Below the pieces are notes generated by a model, which had not been told where the DNA came from, searched no databases, and was given only the letters and a program-made list of their open reading frames with translations. The position numbers and the translations under genes are program-made. From Flavobacterium crocinum (GTDB lineage: Bacteria > Bacteroidota > Bacteroidia > Flavobacteriales > Flavobacteriaceae), in the NCBI RefSeq assembly GCF_003122385.1, contig NZ_CP029255.1:4030001-4094000 (forward strand): DNA of 64,000 nt, read 5' to 3'. Below, piece after piece: positions 7,391 to 16,097 of this stretch. The stretch's first letter is position 1, and each line of letters begins with the position of its first letter.

Positions 7391-9052
7391 ATGATTTACC
7401 CCAAAATAGCGCTTGCACAAAGCATTATCGAAATTTTATCTGCCAAAGGCATTATCAATATTATTATTTCTCCAGGATCCAGAAATGCCCCTTTAACGAT
7501 TGGATTTGCTCAAAATCCTAATTTTAAATGTTATAGTATCGCAGACGAAAGATGCGCCGCTTTTTTCGCATTAGGAATCGCACAGCAAACTAAACAACCG
7601 ACTGCTGTTGTTTGTACTTCAGGATCAGCTTTATTAAATTATTATCCCGCTTTCGCGGAAGCATTCTACAGTGAGATTCCTTTAATTGTAATTTCTGCTG
7701 ATCGTCCACAGAGCAAAATAGATATTGGTGACGGACAAACGATTCGTCAGCAAAATGTATTTTTGAATCATTCGGTTTTTAATGCTAATCTTACGGAGGA
7801 AGCTTCAGAAGAAAATGATTTAAAAATCAATCAGGCGATTGAGGCTGCAATTCTGAAAAAAGGACCTGTACACATTAATGCGCCTTTTGAAGAACCTTTG
7901 TATGAAACTACAGAAGAACTTTCGGTTCAACCGAAAATCACCAATTTCATTTCTGGTATCAGCACAAAAAATATAGAAAATAGTGACGAATTTGTTTCTG
8001 TTTGGAATAAAGCGAAAAGAAAATTAGTTCTGGTTGGAGTTAATGAAGCGAATACAATTGACAAGGAAATTATAGAAAATTTAGCTTCAGATCCTTCAAT
8101 TGTGGTACTTACAGAAACAACTTCTAATCTTCATCATCCTAATTTTATTAATAGTATTGATACTTTAATTACACCTTTTGATGATTCTGATTTTAAAGAG
8201 TTTAATCCGGAAGTTTTAATCACTTTTGGTGGAATGGTAGTTTCAAAAAGAATTAAAGCTTTTTTACGAAAATACAAACCAGAGCATCATTGGCATATTG
8301 ATACTTTGCGTGCTTACGATACATTTGGAGCGTTAACGAAACATGTCGAAATGCAGCCAAATGATTTCTTTAAAGATTTACTTTCAAAAACGACATTTGT
8401 AGAAAGTGATTATTTTGAAAATATTGATTCTGTATATAAAGAAAGACTGGAAAAGAGAAAAGAATATTTAAGTCAAATTGGTTTTTCAGATTTTAAAGTT
8501 TTCGAAAAAGTGATAGAATCGCTTCCTAAAAACAGTCAGCTTCAGGTTAGTAATAGTTCCGCAATTCGTTATGCACAATTAATTGATATTGATGAATCGA
8601 TTGAAGTTTTCTGCAATCGCGGCACCAGTGGAATTGACGGAAGTACATCTACAGCAATTGGTGCGGCAGTTGGGAATTCAAAACAAAATATTTTTATTAC
8701 CGGCGATATCAGCTTTTTGTACGACAGTAATGCGCTTTGGAATGCTTATATTCCTAAAAACTTTAAAATTATTTTAGTAAATAATGGAGGAGGAGGAATT
8801 TTCAGAATTCTTCCGGGACATCAGGAAAAACCGGTCTTCAATACTTATTTTGAAACTTCGCATCATTTAACTGCAGAACATTTAGCTAAGATGTATCACT
8901 GTAATTATTTTGTTGCTAATGATTCAGAAAGCTTAAATACAGGTATAGAATTTCTATATCAAAGTGATGATGCTCCGACAATATTGGAGATTTTTACACC
9001 AACAACTGAAAATGATGTTATTCTAAAACAATATTTTAAGAGTTTAAATTAA
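7391..9052 (+). CDS. menD: SEPHCHC synthase (2-succinyl-5-enolpyruvyl-6-hydroxy-3-cyclohexene-1-carboxylate synthase)
   Basis: A thiamine-diphosphate enzyme of menaquinone synthesis joining isochorismate and 2-oxoglutarate. The 553-residue length is usual. SPGSRNAPLTIGF (about 27-39) and the ThDP-activating glutamate in DERCAAFFALG (about 52-62) are present. RGTSGIDGSTSTA (about 410-422) and the GDISFLYDSNALWN metal/ThDP segment (about 438-451) follow. It starts the rightward men region, upstream of menB, menA and menC, but is followed by its own terminator, so it is a separate transcript. Confidence 0.97.
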   Translation: MIYPKIALAQSIIEILSAKGIINIIISPGSRNAPLTIGFAQNPNFKCYSIADERCAAFFALGIAQQTKQPTAVVCTSGSALLNYYPAFAEAFYSEIPLIVISADRPQSKIDIGDGQTIRQQNVFLNHSVFNANLTEEASEENDLKINQAIEAAILKKGPVHINAPFEEPLYETTEELSVQPKITNFISGISTKNIENSDEFVSVWNKAKRKLVLVGVNEANTIDKEIIENLASDPSIVVLTETTSNLHHPNFINSIDTLITPFDDSDFKEFNPEVLITFGGMVVSKRIKAFLRKYKPEHHWHIDTLRAYDTFGALTKHVEMQPNDFFKDLLSKTTFVESDYFENIDSVYKERLEKRKEYLSQIGFSDFKVFEKVIESLPKNSQLQVSNSSAIRYAQLIDIDESIEVFCNRGTSGIDGSTSTAIGAAVGNSKQNIFITGDISFLYDSNALWNAYIPKNFKIILVNNGGGGIFRILPGHQEKPVFNTYFETSHHLTAEHLAKMYHCNYFVANDSESLNTGIEFLYQSDDAPTILEIFTPTTENDVILKQYFKSLN

Positions 9053-9077
9053 TTCTCTTTACCTATTAGAATTAAAT

Positions 9078-9104
9078 AAAAAGTGTCGTTTTGCGGCACT
9101 TTTT
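9078..9104 (+). terminator. Terminator after menD
   Basis: AAAAAGTGTCG and CGGCACTTTTT form a hairpin with one G.U pair, followed by T residues. Confidence 0.8.
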
Positions 9105-9146
9105 ATTTTATGTTAAACATTTTTGATTTAACATTTTCAAACTTCG

Positions 9147-9154
9147 TACCTTTG
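9147..9154 (+). promoter_or_regulatory. Putative -7 element for the S1-domain gene
   Basis: TACCTTTG matches TAnnTTTG exactly, 44 bases before the ATG at 9199. Confidence 0.5.
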
Positions 9155-9198
9155 CATGACAAAACTTAGTTGTATAATCAACTTAGAATATTAAAAAA

Positions 9199-10050
9199 AT
9201 GCTTGAAATAGGAAAATACAATACTCTAACTATATTACGTGATACCAAAGTAGGTCTGTTTTTAGGTAATCCTGAAATTGATCCAGAAGGTGTTCACGAT
9301 GTTTTATTGCCAAATAAATATGTTCCAAAAGAGTTTGAAATCGGAGAAGAATTAATCGTTTTTGTTTATCTGGATCACGAACAACGACCGGTTGCAACCA
9401 CTTTAGTACCTTATATTTTATTGAATGAATTTGCTCTTTTGCGTGTAAATTATATCAATAATGTTGGGGCTTTTATGGATTGGGGAATGGAAAAAGATAT
9501 TCTGGTTCCGTTCAAAGAACAAGCCCGTCCAATGGAAAAAGGCAAACGTTATTTGGTTTATTTGTACATGGACAAACAGACTAATCGTTTGGTTGCATCA
9601 AGTAAAACCAATCAGTTTTTGAGCAATGACGATTTAACAGTTGAAAAAGGAGAAGAAGTAGATTTAATCGTTTCTCATATTACCGATATGGGAATCAATG
9701 TAATTATCAACGAACAACACAAAGGTCTTTTGTACAAAGACGAAGTTTATGATGATTCTATCAGAACTGGTCAAAGATTACGTGGTTATATCAAAAACAT
9801 TCGTCCTGATAACAAAATTGATGTTGCGCTTCAGGCTCAGGGAGTTGAAAGTATCGAACCGAATGCAGAAAAAATCTTAAGTGAATTAAGAGCAAGCAGA
9901 GGTTTTCTAAGGTTAAACGATAATTCCCATCCCGAAGACATCAAGACTGTTTTAAAAATGAGTAAAAAATCATTTAAAAAAGCAATTGGAACCTTATACA
10001 AAGAAAGACTTATTGAAATAAAGGAAGACGGAATTTATTTAATAAATTAA
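9199..10050 (+). CDS. S1-domain RNA-binding protein, CvfB/YitL family
   Basis: A 283-residue member of the CvfB family: several S1-like OB domains followed by a C-terminal winged helix. The N-terminal S1-like segment is EIGKYNTLTILRDTKVGLFLG. The central S1 domain contains INNVGAFMDWGMEKDILVPF (about 82-101) and a second contains VSHITDMGINVII (about 157-169). The end (KKSFKKAIGTLYKERLI) is the conserved winged-helix part. In Staphylococcus CvfB affects virulence gene expression and binds RNA. Here a role in RNA metabolism or translation is likely, with no specific target visible. It is a single gene between terminators. Confidence 0.88.
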   Translation: MLEIGKYNTLTILRDTKVGLFLGNPEIDPEGVHDVLLPNKYVPKEFEIGEELIVFVYLDHEQRPVATTLVPYILLNEFALLRVNYINNVGAFMDWGMEKDILVPFKEQARPMEKGKRYLVYLYMDKQTNRLVASSKTNQFLSNDDLTVEKGEEVDLIVSHITDMGINVIINEQHKGLLYKDEVYDDSIRTGQRLRGYIKNIRPDNKIDVALQAQGVESIEPNAEKILSELRASRGFLRLNDNSHPEDIKTVLKMSKKSFKKAIGTLYKERLIEIKEDGIYLIN

Positions 10051-10065
10051 ATTTCCAATATTTCG

Positions 10066-10116
10066 AATTCCAAATTACAAAAATAGCTTTAACACAAAGT
10101 ATTGGAATTTGGAATT
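10066..10116. repeat. Inverted repeat in the 3' flank
   Basis: AATTCCAAATT (10066-10076) and AATTTGGAATT (10106-10116) are perfect complements. Further TTCCAATA/TATTGG and TTTGGAATTTGCG segments extend the structure. It is of the intergenic AATTCCAA type that tends to recur in flavobacterial genomes. Confidence 0.6.
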
Positions 10117-10151
10117 TTCATTTTTGGAATTTGCGAAAGTATATATAACAC

Positions 10152-10188
10152 AAAAGGCTGCTCATTACGAGCAGCCTTTTGCTTTTTA
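10152..10188 (+). terminator. Terminator after the S1-domain gene
   Basis: AAAAGGCTGCTC (10152-10163) and GAGCAGCCTTTT (10169-10180) pair perfectly around a 5-base loop, followed by GCTTTTTATT. Confidence 0.9.
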
Positions 10189-10840
10189 TTCTAGTTTTAA
10201 AAAAAATTGTAATTAAAAAAAAACAGAAATAAAATAATTCGAATCCATCTCAGAATAATAGCTTTACGTATTTTAGAGATTATCCTATTGACGGTATGTC
10301 TTTTAAACAATTAATGCAAATATCTTAAAAGCAAAAAGAGAATTTCACGGCTGCTCCATTGGTTTATAAAATAACTTTTAGAAAGTGTGAATTAGTACTT
10401 TTTCCTCTTTTCGTTATCCTTTATATACTAATCATAGTTACAATTCTAACCTTTAACCTTAGGTGTTACTTTTTTCTTTTTGAAGTTTCGACAAACACAT
10501 AAATCATTTGCTCTTTAGTTTGAGGTTTGTTAGTGAAAACCCTAAAAAAATGAGCGACAAATTTTTTAAATTTTCTCAAAAAAATCATTTTTTAGGTTAA
10601 TAAATCAGTGAAAGAAAATCAATCTGAAATCAAGTAAATAAAATGTATCTCGTTGATTTCTAGGATGTAAAATTAATTATTATTTTTCTAAACTAATGTT
10701 AAAAAATGTTATTTTTTGTAAGTAAATACCAATTGTTAACATTGTGTGGCGATTTCGTTAAGACTTAACCCAAATTGAGTAGGTAAAATTGTAAAAATGC
10801 CTTATTTTTACCGTATAATTATTTAAACAAAAAAATCAAA
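10189..10840. other. 652-bp region without a recognisable gene
   Basis: No reading frame above about 20 codons has protein-like composition on either strand. The stretch is AT-rich with several A-runs (for example around 10200-10215). It must contain the menB promoter, but I find no clear TAnnTTTG near 10800. I see no gene remnant, RNA gene or long repeat in it. Confidence 0.5.
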
Positions 10841-11674
10841 ATGGATTGGATTACAGCCAGAGAATTTGAAGATATAACTTATAAAAAATGCAATGGAGTA
10901 GCGAGAATTGCCTTTAACAGACCAAATGTTAGAAATGCTTTCCGCCCTAAAACCACTTCAGAATTATACCAGGCTTTTTATGATGCACAAGAAGACACTT
11001 CAATTGGAGTTGTTTTACTTTCTGCTGAAGGGCCTTCAACAAAAGACGGAGTTTATTCTTTTTGCAGTGGAGGAGACCAAAATGCACGTGGACATCAGGG
11101 ATATGTAGGAGATGATGGTCAGCACCGTTTAAATATACTGGAAGTACAGCGTTTAATTCGTTTTATGCCTAAAGTTGTTATTGCAGTTGTTCCGGGATGG
11201 GCAGTTGGAGGCGGACATAGTTTACACGTAGTTTGCGATATGACACTTGCCAGTAAAGAACATGCTATTTTTAAACAAACAGATGCCGACGTAACTAGTT
11301 TTGATGGAGGTTACGGATCTGCTTATTTAGCAAAAATGGTAGGTCAGAAAAAAGCTCGTGAAATCTTTTTCTTAGGTAGAAATTATTCCGCACAGGAAGC
11401 TTTTGAAATGGGAATGGTAAATGCCGTAATTCCGCACGACGAATTGGAAGCTACTGCGTACGAATGGGCACAGGAAATTCTTCAAAAGTCGCCAACTTCG
11501 ATCAAAATGCTAAAATTCGCTATGAACTTAACAGATGACGGTATGGTTGGACAGCAGGTTTTTGCAGGAGAAGCAACTCGTTTAGCTTATATGACAGAAG
11601 AAGCAAAAGAAGGAAGAAATGCTTTCTTAGAAAAGAGAAAACCGAACTTTGGGGAAAATAAATGGTTGCCATAA
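10841..11674 (+). CDS. menB: 1,4-dihydroxy-2-naphthoyl-CoA synthase
   Basis: A crotonase-fold enzyme that cyclises o-succinylbenzoyl-CoA to DHNA-CoA. At 277 residues it has the usual MenB length. Seen are CoA/oxyanion segments FCSGGDQ (about 73-79) and GWAVGGGHSLHVVCD (about 118-132), the MenB-specific TDADVTSFDGGYGSAY (about 147-162), and the C-terminal signature KRKPNF...KWLP. The bicarbonate-dependent and -independent MenB classes differ at an active-site Asp/Gly. Here GGG in GWAVGGGHS would fit the bicarbonate-type subgroup, which is tentative. Confidence 0.97.
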   Translation: MDWITAREFEDITYKKCNGVARIAFNRPNVRNAFRPKTTSELYQAFYDAQEDTSIGVVLLSAEGPSTKDGVYSFCSGGDQNARGHQGYVGDDGQHRLNILEVQRLIRFMPKVVIAVVPGWAVGGGHSLHVVCDMTLASKEHAIFKQTDADVTSFDGGYGSAYLAKMVGQKKAREIFFLGRNYSAQEAFEMGMVNAVIPHDELEATAYEWAQEILQKSPTSIKMLKFAMNLTDDGMVGQQVFAGEATRLAYMTEEAKEGRNAFLEKRKPNFGENKWLP

Positions 11675-11675
11675 T

Positions 11676-11771
11676 AATTTTAGATTTCTGATTTCAGATA
11701 TTAGATTTTCAATCTATCTATTTTTAATCAGAATGTAATAATCTAAAATCGACATTCTAAAATCTAAAATT
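11676..11771. repeat. Inverted repeat between menB and menA
   Basis: AATTTTAGATTT (11676-11687) and AAATCTAAAATT (11760-11771) are perfect 12-base complements with further ATCTAAAAT copies inside. It almost fills the gap between the two men genes and ends just before the menA ATG, so it may affect menA expression. Confidence 0.65.
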
Positions 11772-11776
11772 ACAAT

Positions 11777-12739
11777 ATGAAACATTGGATTGAAGCCGCA
11801 AGATTGCGCACATTGCCTTTATCAGTTTCCGGAATTATAGTTGGAAGTATATACGCCTTATCAAATCCAACAGAAACTATTAACACACCGACAGAAGTAT
11901 TCAGTTGGAAGATTTTTGGTTTCGCACTTTTAACAACATTAGGTTTACAGGTTTTATCCAATTTTGCCAATGATTATGGTGATGGAGTAAAAGGTACTGA
12001 TAACGCAGATCGGGTAGGACCGCAGCGTGCTATTCAGAGTGGTGTTATTACGCCTCAAGCCATGAAAAAAGCCATTATAATTACTTCTTTACTAACTTTA
12101 TTGTCTGCCATAATCTTGATTTATTTTGCTTTTGGCAAAGATAACTTTGGATATTCAATTTTCTTTTTACTATTGGGAATTGCTGCAATTGTAGCAGCTA
12201 TTAAGTATACGGTTGGAAACGGAGCTTATGGTTACAGAGGATTTGGAGATGTATTCGTTTTCATTTTCTTTGGATTGGTCAGTACTTTAGGAGTGAATTT
12301 TTTATATGCGAAAGAGGTTGATCCGCTTTTGATTCTGCCAGCCATTTCAATTGGATTATTGAGTGTTGGGGTTTTGAATTTGAACAATATGCGTGATCAG
12401 GAATCGGATAAAAAAGCAGGAAAAAATACGATTGTAGTACAAATAGGCGCTGCAAATGCTAAAATTTACCATTATACTTTGATCGTTACAGCAATGCTTT
12501 TAGTAGTCGTTTTTGCTATTCTGAGCGATTACAACTTTGATCAATATTTGTTTATATTGGCTTATATTCCTTTAACTAAGCATTTAATTACAGTTTATAA
12601 AAATCAGGATCCTAAGTTGTTAGATCCGGAATTAAAAAAACTGGCGTTGAGCACTTTTTTACTTTCAATCCTACTAACCGTTTGTATGATTTCGTTGATT
12701 TCGGACATCATTGTGAACTTGTTTTTAGGCGGAAGATAG
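11777..12739 (+). CDS. menA: 1,4-dihydroxy-2-naphthoate polyprenyltransferase
   Basis: A polytopic UbiA-superfamily prenyltransferase that attaches the isoprenoid tail to DHNA at the inner membrane. It has 320 residues and eight or nine hydrophobic segments. The first Asp-rich motif NDYGDGVKGTDNADR (about 65-79) is present, followed by VGPQRAIQSG typical of MenA. The second motif, NNMRDQESDKKAGKNT, is near 204-219. It lies 102 bases downstream of menB and about 30 bases upstream of the UPF0173 hydrolase. Confidence 0.95.
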   Translation: MKHWIEAARLRTLPLSVSGIIVGSIYALSNPTETINTPTEVFSWKIFGFALLTTLGLQVLSNFANDYGDGVKGTDNADRVGPQRAIQSGVITPQAMKKAIIITSLLTLLSAIILIYFAFGKDNFGYSIFFLLLGIAAIVAAIKYTVGNGAYGYRGFGDVFVFIFFGLVSTLGVNFLYAKEVDPLLILPAISIGLLSVGVLNLNNMRDQESDKKAGKNTIVVQIGAANAKIYHYTLIVTAMLLVVVFAILSDYNFDQYLFILAYIPLTKHLITVYKNQDPKLLDPELKKLALSTFLLSILLTVCMISLISDIIVNLFLGGR

Positions 12740-12769
12740 AAACAACTTTAAACTTAAAATTAGATAAAA

Positions 12770-13447
12770 ATGAAAATCACATATTACGGACATGCTTCTT
12801 TGGCAATTGAAGTAGGAGGAAAAAATATTATTGTAGATCCTTTTATTACCGGAAATCCAAAAGCTTCCGGAATTGATATTAATGTAATAAAAGCAGATTA
12901 TATTTTGGTTACGCATGCACATGGCGATCACGTTTTGGATGTTGAGGCCATTGCAAAAAATACAAATGCAGTGATTGTTTCCAATGCAGAAATTGCAACT
13001 TACTACGGAAATAAAGGATTCAATTCACATCCAATGAATCACGGTGGAAGCTGGAAATTTGATTTCGGAAAAGTAAAATATGTAAACGCAATTCATTCCA
13101 GCAGTTTTCCTGACGGAACTTACGGTGGAAATCCTGGGGGTTTTGTAATTGAAGGCGAGCATAAAAACATTTACATCGCGGGAGATACCGCTTTAACTTA
13201 CGACATGAAATTGATTCCGCTTCGTACAGAATTAGATTTAGTAATTCTTCCAATTGGAGATAATTTCACAATGGATGTAGAGGATGCGATTATCGCTTCA
13301 GATTTTGTAGAATGTGACAAAATTTTAGGGTATCACTTTGATACTTTCGGTTATATCGAAATTAATCATGAAGAAGCTATTCGTAAATTCTTCGATAAAG
13401 GAAAAGATTTGATGCTTTTAGAAATAGGAGAATCAATAGAATTATAA
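12770..13447 (+). CDS. UPF0173-type metallo-beta-lactamase-fold hydrolase
   Basis: A 225-residue member of the UPF0173 family of metal-dependent hydrolases. The zinc motif is THAHGDHVLD (H49, H51, D53, H54). The MNHGG segment, GDTALTYD (about 138-145) and the late GYHFDTFG follow, with the expected spacing for metal ligands. The N-terminal MKITYYGHA is a family hallmark. It has no signal peptide and is cytoplasmic. It starts 30 bases after menA and is probably co-transcribed, suggesting a link to quinone metabolism, but the substrate is unknown. Confidence 0.92.
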   Translation: MKITYYGHASLAIEVGGKNIIVDPFITGNPKASGIDINVIKADYILVTHAHGDHVLDVEAIAKNTNAVIVSNAEIATYYGNKGFNSHPMNHGGSWKFDFGKVKYVNAIHSSSFPDGTYGGNPGGFVIEGEHKNIYIAGDTALTYDMKLIPLRTELDLVILPIGDNFTMDVEDAIIASDFVECDKILGYHFDTFGYIEINHEEAIRKFFDKGKDLMLLEIGESIEL

Positions 13448-13460
13448 TTATCATGCAAAA

Positions 13461-13507
13461 ATGTAGTCGAAAGCAGAAAGTAATCTCGCTTTCGACTACA
13501 TGTTTTT
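13461..13507 (+). terminator. Terminator after menA-UPF0173
   Basis: ATGTAGTCGAAAGC (13461-13474) and GCTTTCGACTACAT (13488-13501) are perfect 14-base complements, followed by GTTTTT. Confidence 0.92.
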
Positions 13508-13594
13508 AAAGCAATCTGCTTCATCAGAAAGTTATTTGGCACAATCTATGTTATTGAAATACTGGAGTTTTTAAAATAAAAATCATTTTAATCT

Positions 13595-14833
13595 GTGAAA
13601 TCTGTGGCAATTAAGGCATCCTCACAAAAATCAACTTTCAAAAAAATATTCCTTTCTCTTTTTATTGTGGTTTCTTATAACGTTTTTGCTCAAAAAGACG
13701 GTTATTGGGACAAAGAACGAGCAACGACAAAAGAAATTATGGTTCCGGCTCGTGATAGAATCTCTATTGCGACAGAAGATTTGCCGGTTGGAACTACAGA
13801 AATCGTTTATCGAATTACACTTTTAGATAAAAATCAGGAAATGGCTAATAGCCTGGTTTCTTTATTAAAAGCAATTCCTGATCCGTCTGGGGTAAGTCAG
13901 GGATCGGCTGGTGCGGTTTTCTTAATGTCTAAAATTTCAGGAGACGACCAATGTACCTATTCAATTTTTACCTCAAACGAAAATGCTAAAAAGTACGTTT
14001 CTGACGGTAAAATCACGAACGCTTGTTATTCTCAGGCAGAGCCAGTTAGTAAAGACGCAAAACGTTTGTCGGTTAACAAATCATCTTGTTTAAAAGAAAA
14101 CATCAGTACAATCTGGTTTGGTTTTGAAAGTAAAAACTGGATTTTAAGCCAAAAAGTAGTCTTAGAAGTAGTCCCTTGGGTTGATACTAAGCTGAACCGT
14201 GGCTGGAATCAGGATAATAAAAACGAAATCATAAGTTTGTGCAAAACGTCTACAATGGCACAAAAAATGGCTAATTCTGACGATTTTTGCGTTTGTATTT
14301 TAAACAAAATCATGAAACAATATCGTTATGATGAGTTTCAGAAACTACTGGCTGTTGAAAAAACAAAAGTGTATAAAGATTTTGGAAATTCTTGTTACAA
14401 AGATGCTGATATCTCTAAAAATGTTTTTAATGATTTAAGAAAACAGGCGTCATCTTTAATCAAAACACAAAAATACAATGAAGCGATTCCGAAATTAAAC
14501 ACTATTGTTAACGAAGGAAAAGCAACCGCTTTAGATTACAGTTCTCTGGGATATTGTTATATTCTGACCAAACAATATGCAAAAGCATTAAAAGTACTTC
14601 AGGACGGAGAAAAACTGGATGATACGGAACTTATGGTAAAATTGAATTTGGCTCATGTTTATTTGGTAAGCAACGATTACAGCGCTGCTAAAACTATTTA
14701 TAAAAAATACCAAACACAAAATGTTACTGACAGTTTAAGCTGGATTGAGAAAACAAAACTCGATTTTCAGACCTTTGAAAAAGCAGGTTTGCCTTCAAAA
14801 GATTTTGAGAAAATCTTAAAATTATACAACTAA
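13595..14833 (+). CDS. exported TPR-repeat protein
   Basis: About 412 residues from a GTG start. A stop codon lies only two codons upstream, so the usable starts are GTG 13595 or GTG 13604. The signal peptide follows (KKIFLSLFIVVSYNVFAQ). The first 250 residues are a Cys-containing domain I do not recognise (RATTKEIMVPARDRISI, DDQCTYSIFTS). The C-terminal 130 residues hold about three tetratricopeptide repeats (ALDYSSLGYCYILTKQYAKA; LNLAHVYLVSNDYSAA). The start region lies within a dispersed repeat motif (AATCTGTGAAATCTGTGGC). It is probably a periplasmic scaffold; function unknown. Confidence 0.8.
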   Translation: MKSVAIKASSQKSTFKKIFLSLFIVVSYNVFAQKDGYWDKERATTKEIMVPARDRISIATEDLPVGTTEIVYRITLLDKNQEMANSLVSLLKAIPDPSGVSQGSAGAVFLMSKISGDDQCTYSIFTSNENAKKYVSDGKITNACYSQAEPVSKDAKRLSVNKSSCLKENISTIWFGFESKNWILSQKVVLEVVPWVDTKLNRGWNQDNKNEIISLCKTSTMAQKMANSDDFCVCILNKIMKQYRYDEFQKLLAVEKTKVYKDFGNSCYKDADISKNVFNDLRKQASSLIKTQKYNEAIPKLNTIVNEGKATALDYSSLGYCYILTKQYAKALKVLQDGEKLDDTELMVKLNLAHVYLVSNDYSAAKTIYKKYQTQNVTDSLSWIEKTKLDFQTFEKAGLPSKDFEKILKLYN

Positions 14834-14890
14834 GTTGCTTAAAAAAAACTTAGCCTCTCAGTACCCAATTATTTTAGCATTAAAAAGAAA

Positions 14891-15928
14891 ATGAACGCAT
14901 CTTATCATAAATATTTATTACAATTTAAAAGGCCATCCGGAACTTCGAGAGGAATTATGACCGAAAAAGAAACCTGGTTTATAATTCTGGAAGAAAATGG
15001 TAAAAAAGGAATAGGAGAGTGTGGAATCCTTCGCGGACTAAGCGTCGATGATCGTGATGATTATGAAGAAAAACTAAAATGGGCCTGTGATAATATTCAT
15101 TTAGGAGAAAAAGCACTTTGGGAAGCTTTATTAGAATTTCCATCCATTCAATTTGGCATTGAAATGGCTTTTTTATCGTTAAAGAGTGAAAATCCATATC
15201 TTTTATTTCCTTCAGATTTTACTAACAATGTGAGTTCAATCAATATAAACGGTTTGGTTTGGATGGGAGAATCTGCTTTTATGAAACAGCAAATTGAGGA
15301 CAAGTTAGCTAATGGATTCAATTGCATAAAACTTAAAATTGGTGCAATCGATTTTGAAAAAGAATTGGAATTATTAGCATTTATAAGAAGTCATTTTTCA
15401 GCGGAAGAAATAGAAATTCGTGTTGATGCAAATGGAGCCTTTTCTGTAAGTGAAGCTTTAAATAAATTAATTCAATTAAATCAATTTCAATTACATAGTA
15501 TTGAACAACCGATAAAAAAAGGAAATGTAAAAGAAATGGCAAGGCTTTGTGAAGAGACACCACTTCCAATTGCATTAGATGAAGAGCTTATTGGTGTATT
15601 TTCGTTTGAAGAAAAAGAAAAATTACTGCAAGAAATAAAACCACAATATATTATTTTGAAACCAAGTTTTATTGGAGGTTTTAAAGGAACACAAGAATGG
15701 ATTTCATTAGCAGATAAATACAATATCGGTTGGTGGATCACTTCAGCTTTAGAAAGTAATATTGGTCTGAATGCAATAGCGCAGTGGACTTTCCTTCAAA
15801 ATTCAGAAATGCCACAAGGTTTAGGAACCGGTGCATTATATACTAATAATATAGATTGTCCATTAGAAGTCAAAAATGGACGACTTTGGTATAATTTAGA
15901 CAAAGAGTGGCAAAAGGATTTTTTTTAA
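14891..15928 (+). CDS. menC: o-succinylbenzoate synthase
   Basis: An enolase-superfamily enzyme dehydrating SHCHC to o-succinylbenzoate. It has 345 residues. The catalytic lysine pair is in CIKLKIGAIDF (about 144-154). Metal ligands are in RVDANGAF (Asp, about 176-183), SIEQPI (Glu, about 203-208) and ALDEEL (Asp, about 231-236). The second base Lys is in IILKPSFIGG (about 255-264). The N-terminal FKRPSGTSRG is typical of the Bacteroidota MenC branch. It follows the TPR gene by 57 bases. The expected menE ligase is not beside it. Confidence 0.95.
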   Translation: MNASYHKYLLQFKRPSGTSRGIMTEKETWFIILEENGKKGIGECGILRGLSVDDRDDYEEKLKWACDNIHLGEKALWEALLEFPSIQFGIEMAFLSLKSENPYLLFPSDFTNNVSSININGLVWMGESAFMKQQIEDKLANGFNCIKLKIGAIDFEKELELLAFIRSHFSAEEIEIRVDANGAFSVSEALNKLIQLNQFQLHSIEQPIKKGNVKEMARLCEETPLPIALDEELIGVFSFEEKEKLLQEIKPQYIILKPSFIGGFKGTQEWISLADKYNIGWWITSALESNIGLNAIAQWTFLQNSEMPQGLGTGALYTNNIDCPLEVKNGRLWYNLDKEWQKDFF

Positions 15929-15930
15929 GA

Positions 15931-16085
15931 TTCAGAGTGACAAAGTAGCAAAGTGACAAAGTAAAAAAGGTACAGAGTAAAAAAACTTTGTACCTTTTTT
16001 TTTGTTATTAATTAAGAAAAGTAAGGGAGACAAAGTTTCAACAAAAGCTAAAAACTCTGCAACTTTGCTACTTTGTCACTCTGAA
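15931..16085. repeat. 24-bp perfect inverted repeat around a terminator
   Basis: The left arm at 15931-15954 begins TTCAGAGTGACAAAG and the right arm at 16062-16085 ends CTTTGTCACTCTGAA. All 24 bases are complementary. The arms enclose the terminator at 15963-16003 and sit between convergent genes. Confidence 0.9.
15963..16003. terminator. Terminator after menC
   Basis: A 16-base stem (15963-15978 with 15985-16000, one G.U pair) containing AAGGTACA and TGTACCTT, with a 6-base loop and T-run. A and T tracts on both sides make it bidirectional. Confidence 0.9.
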
Positions 16086-16097
16086 CCTTAAAAAAAA

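Noticed and set aside
10189..10840. Pseudogene or lost gene in the long gap before menB
   Set aside because: No frame with protein-like composition or recognisable fragment is seen on either strand.
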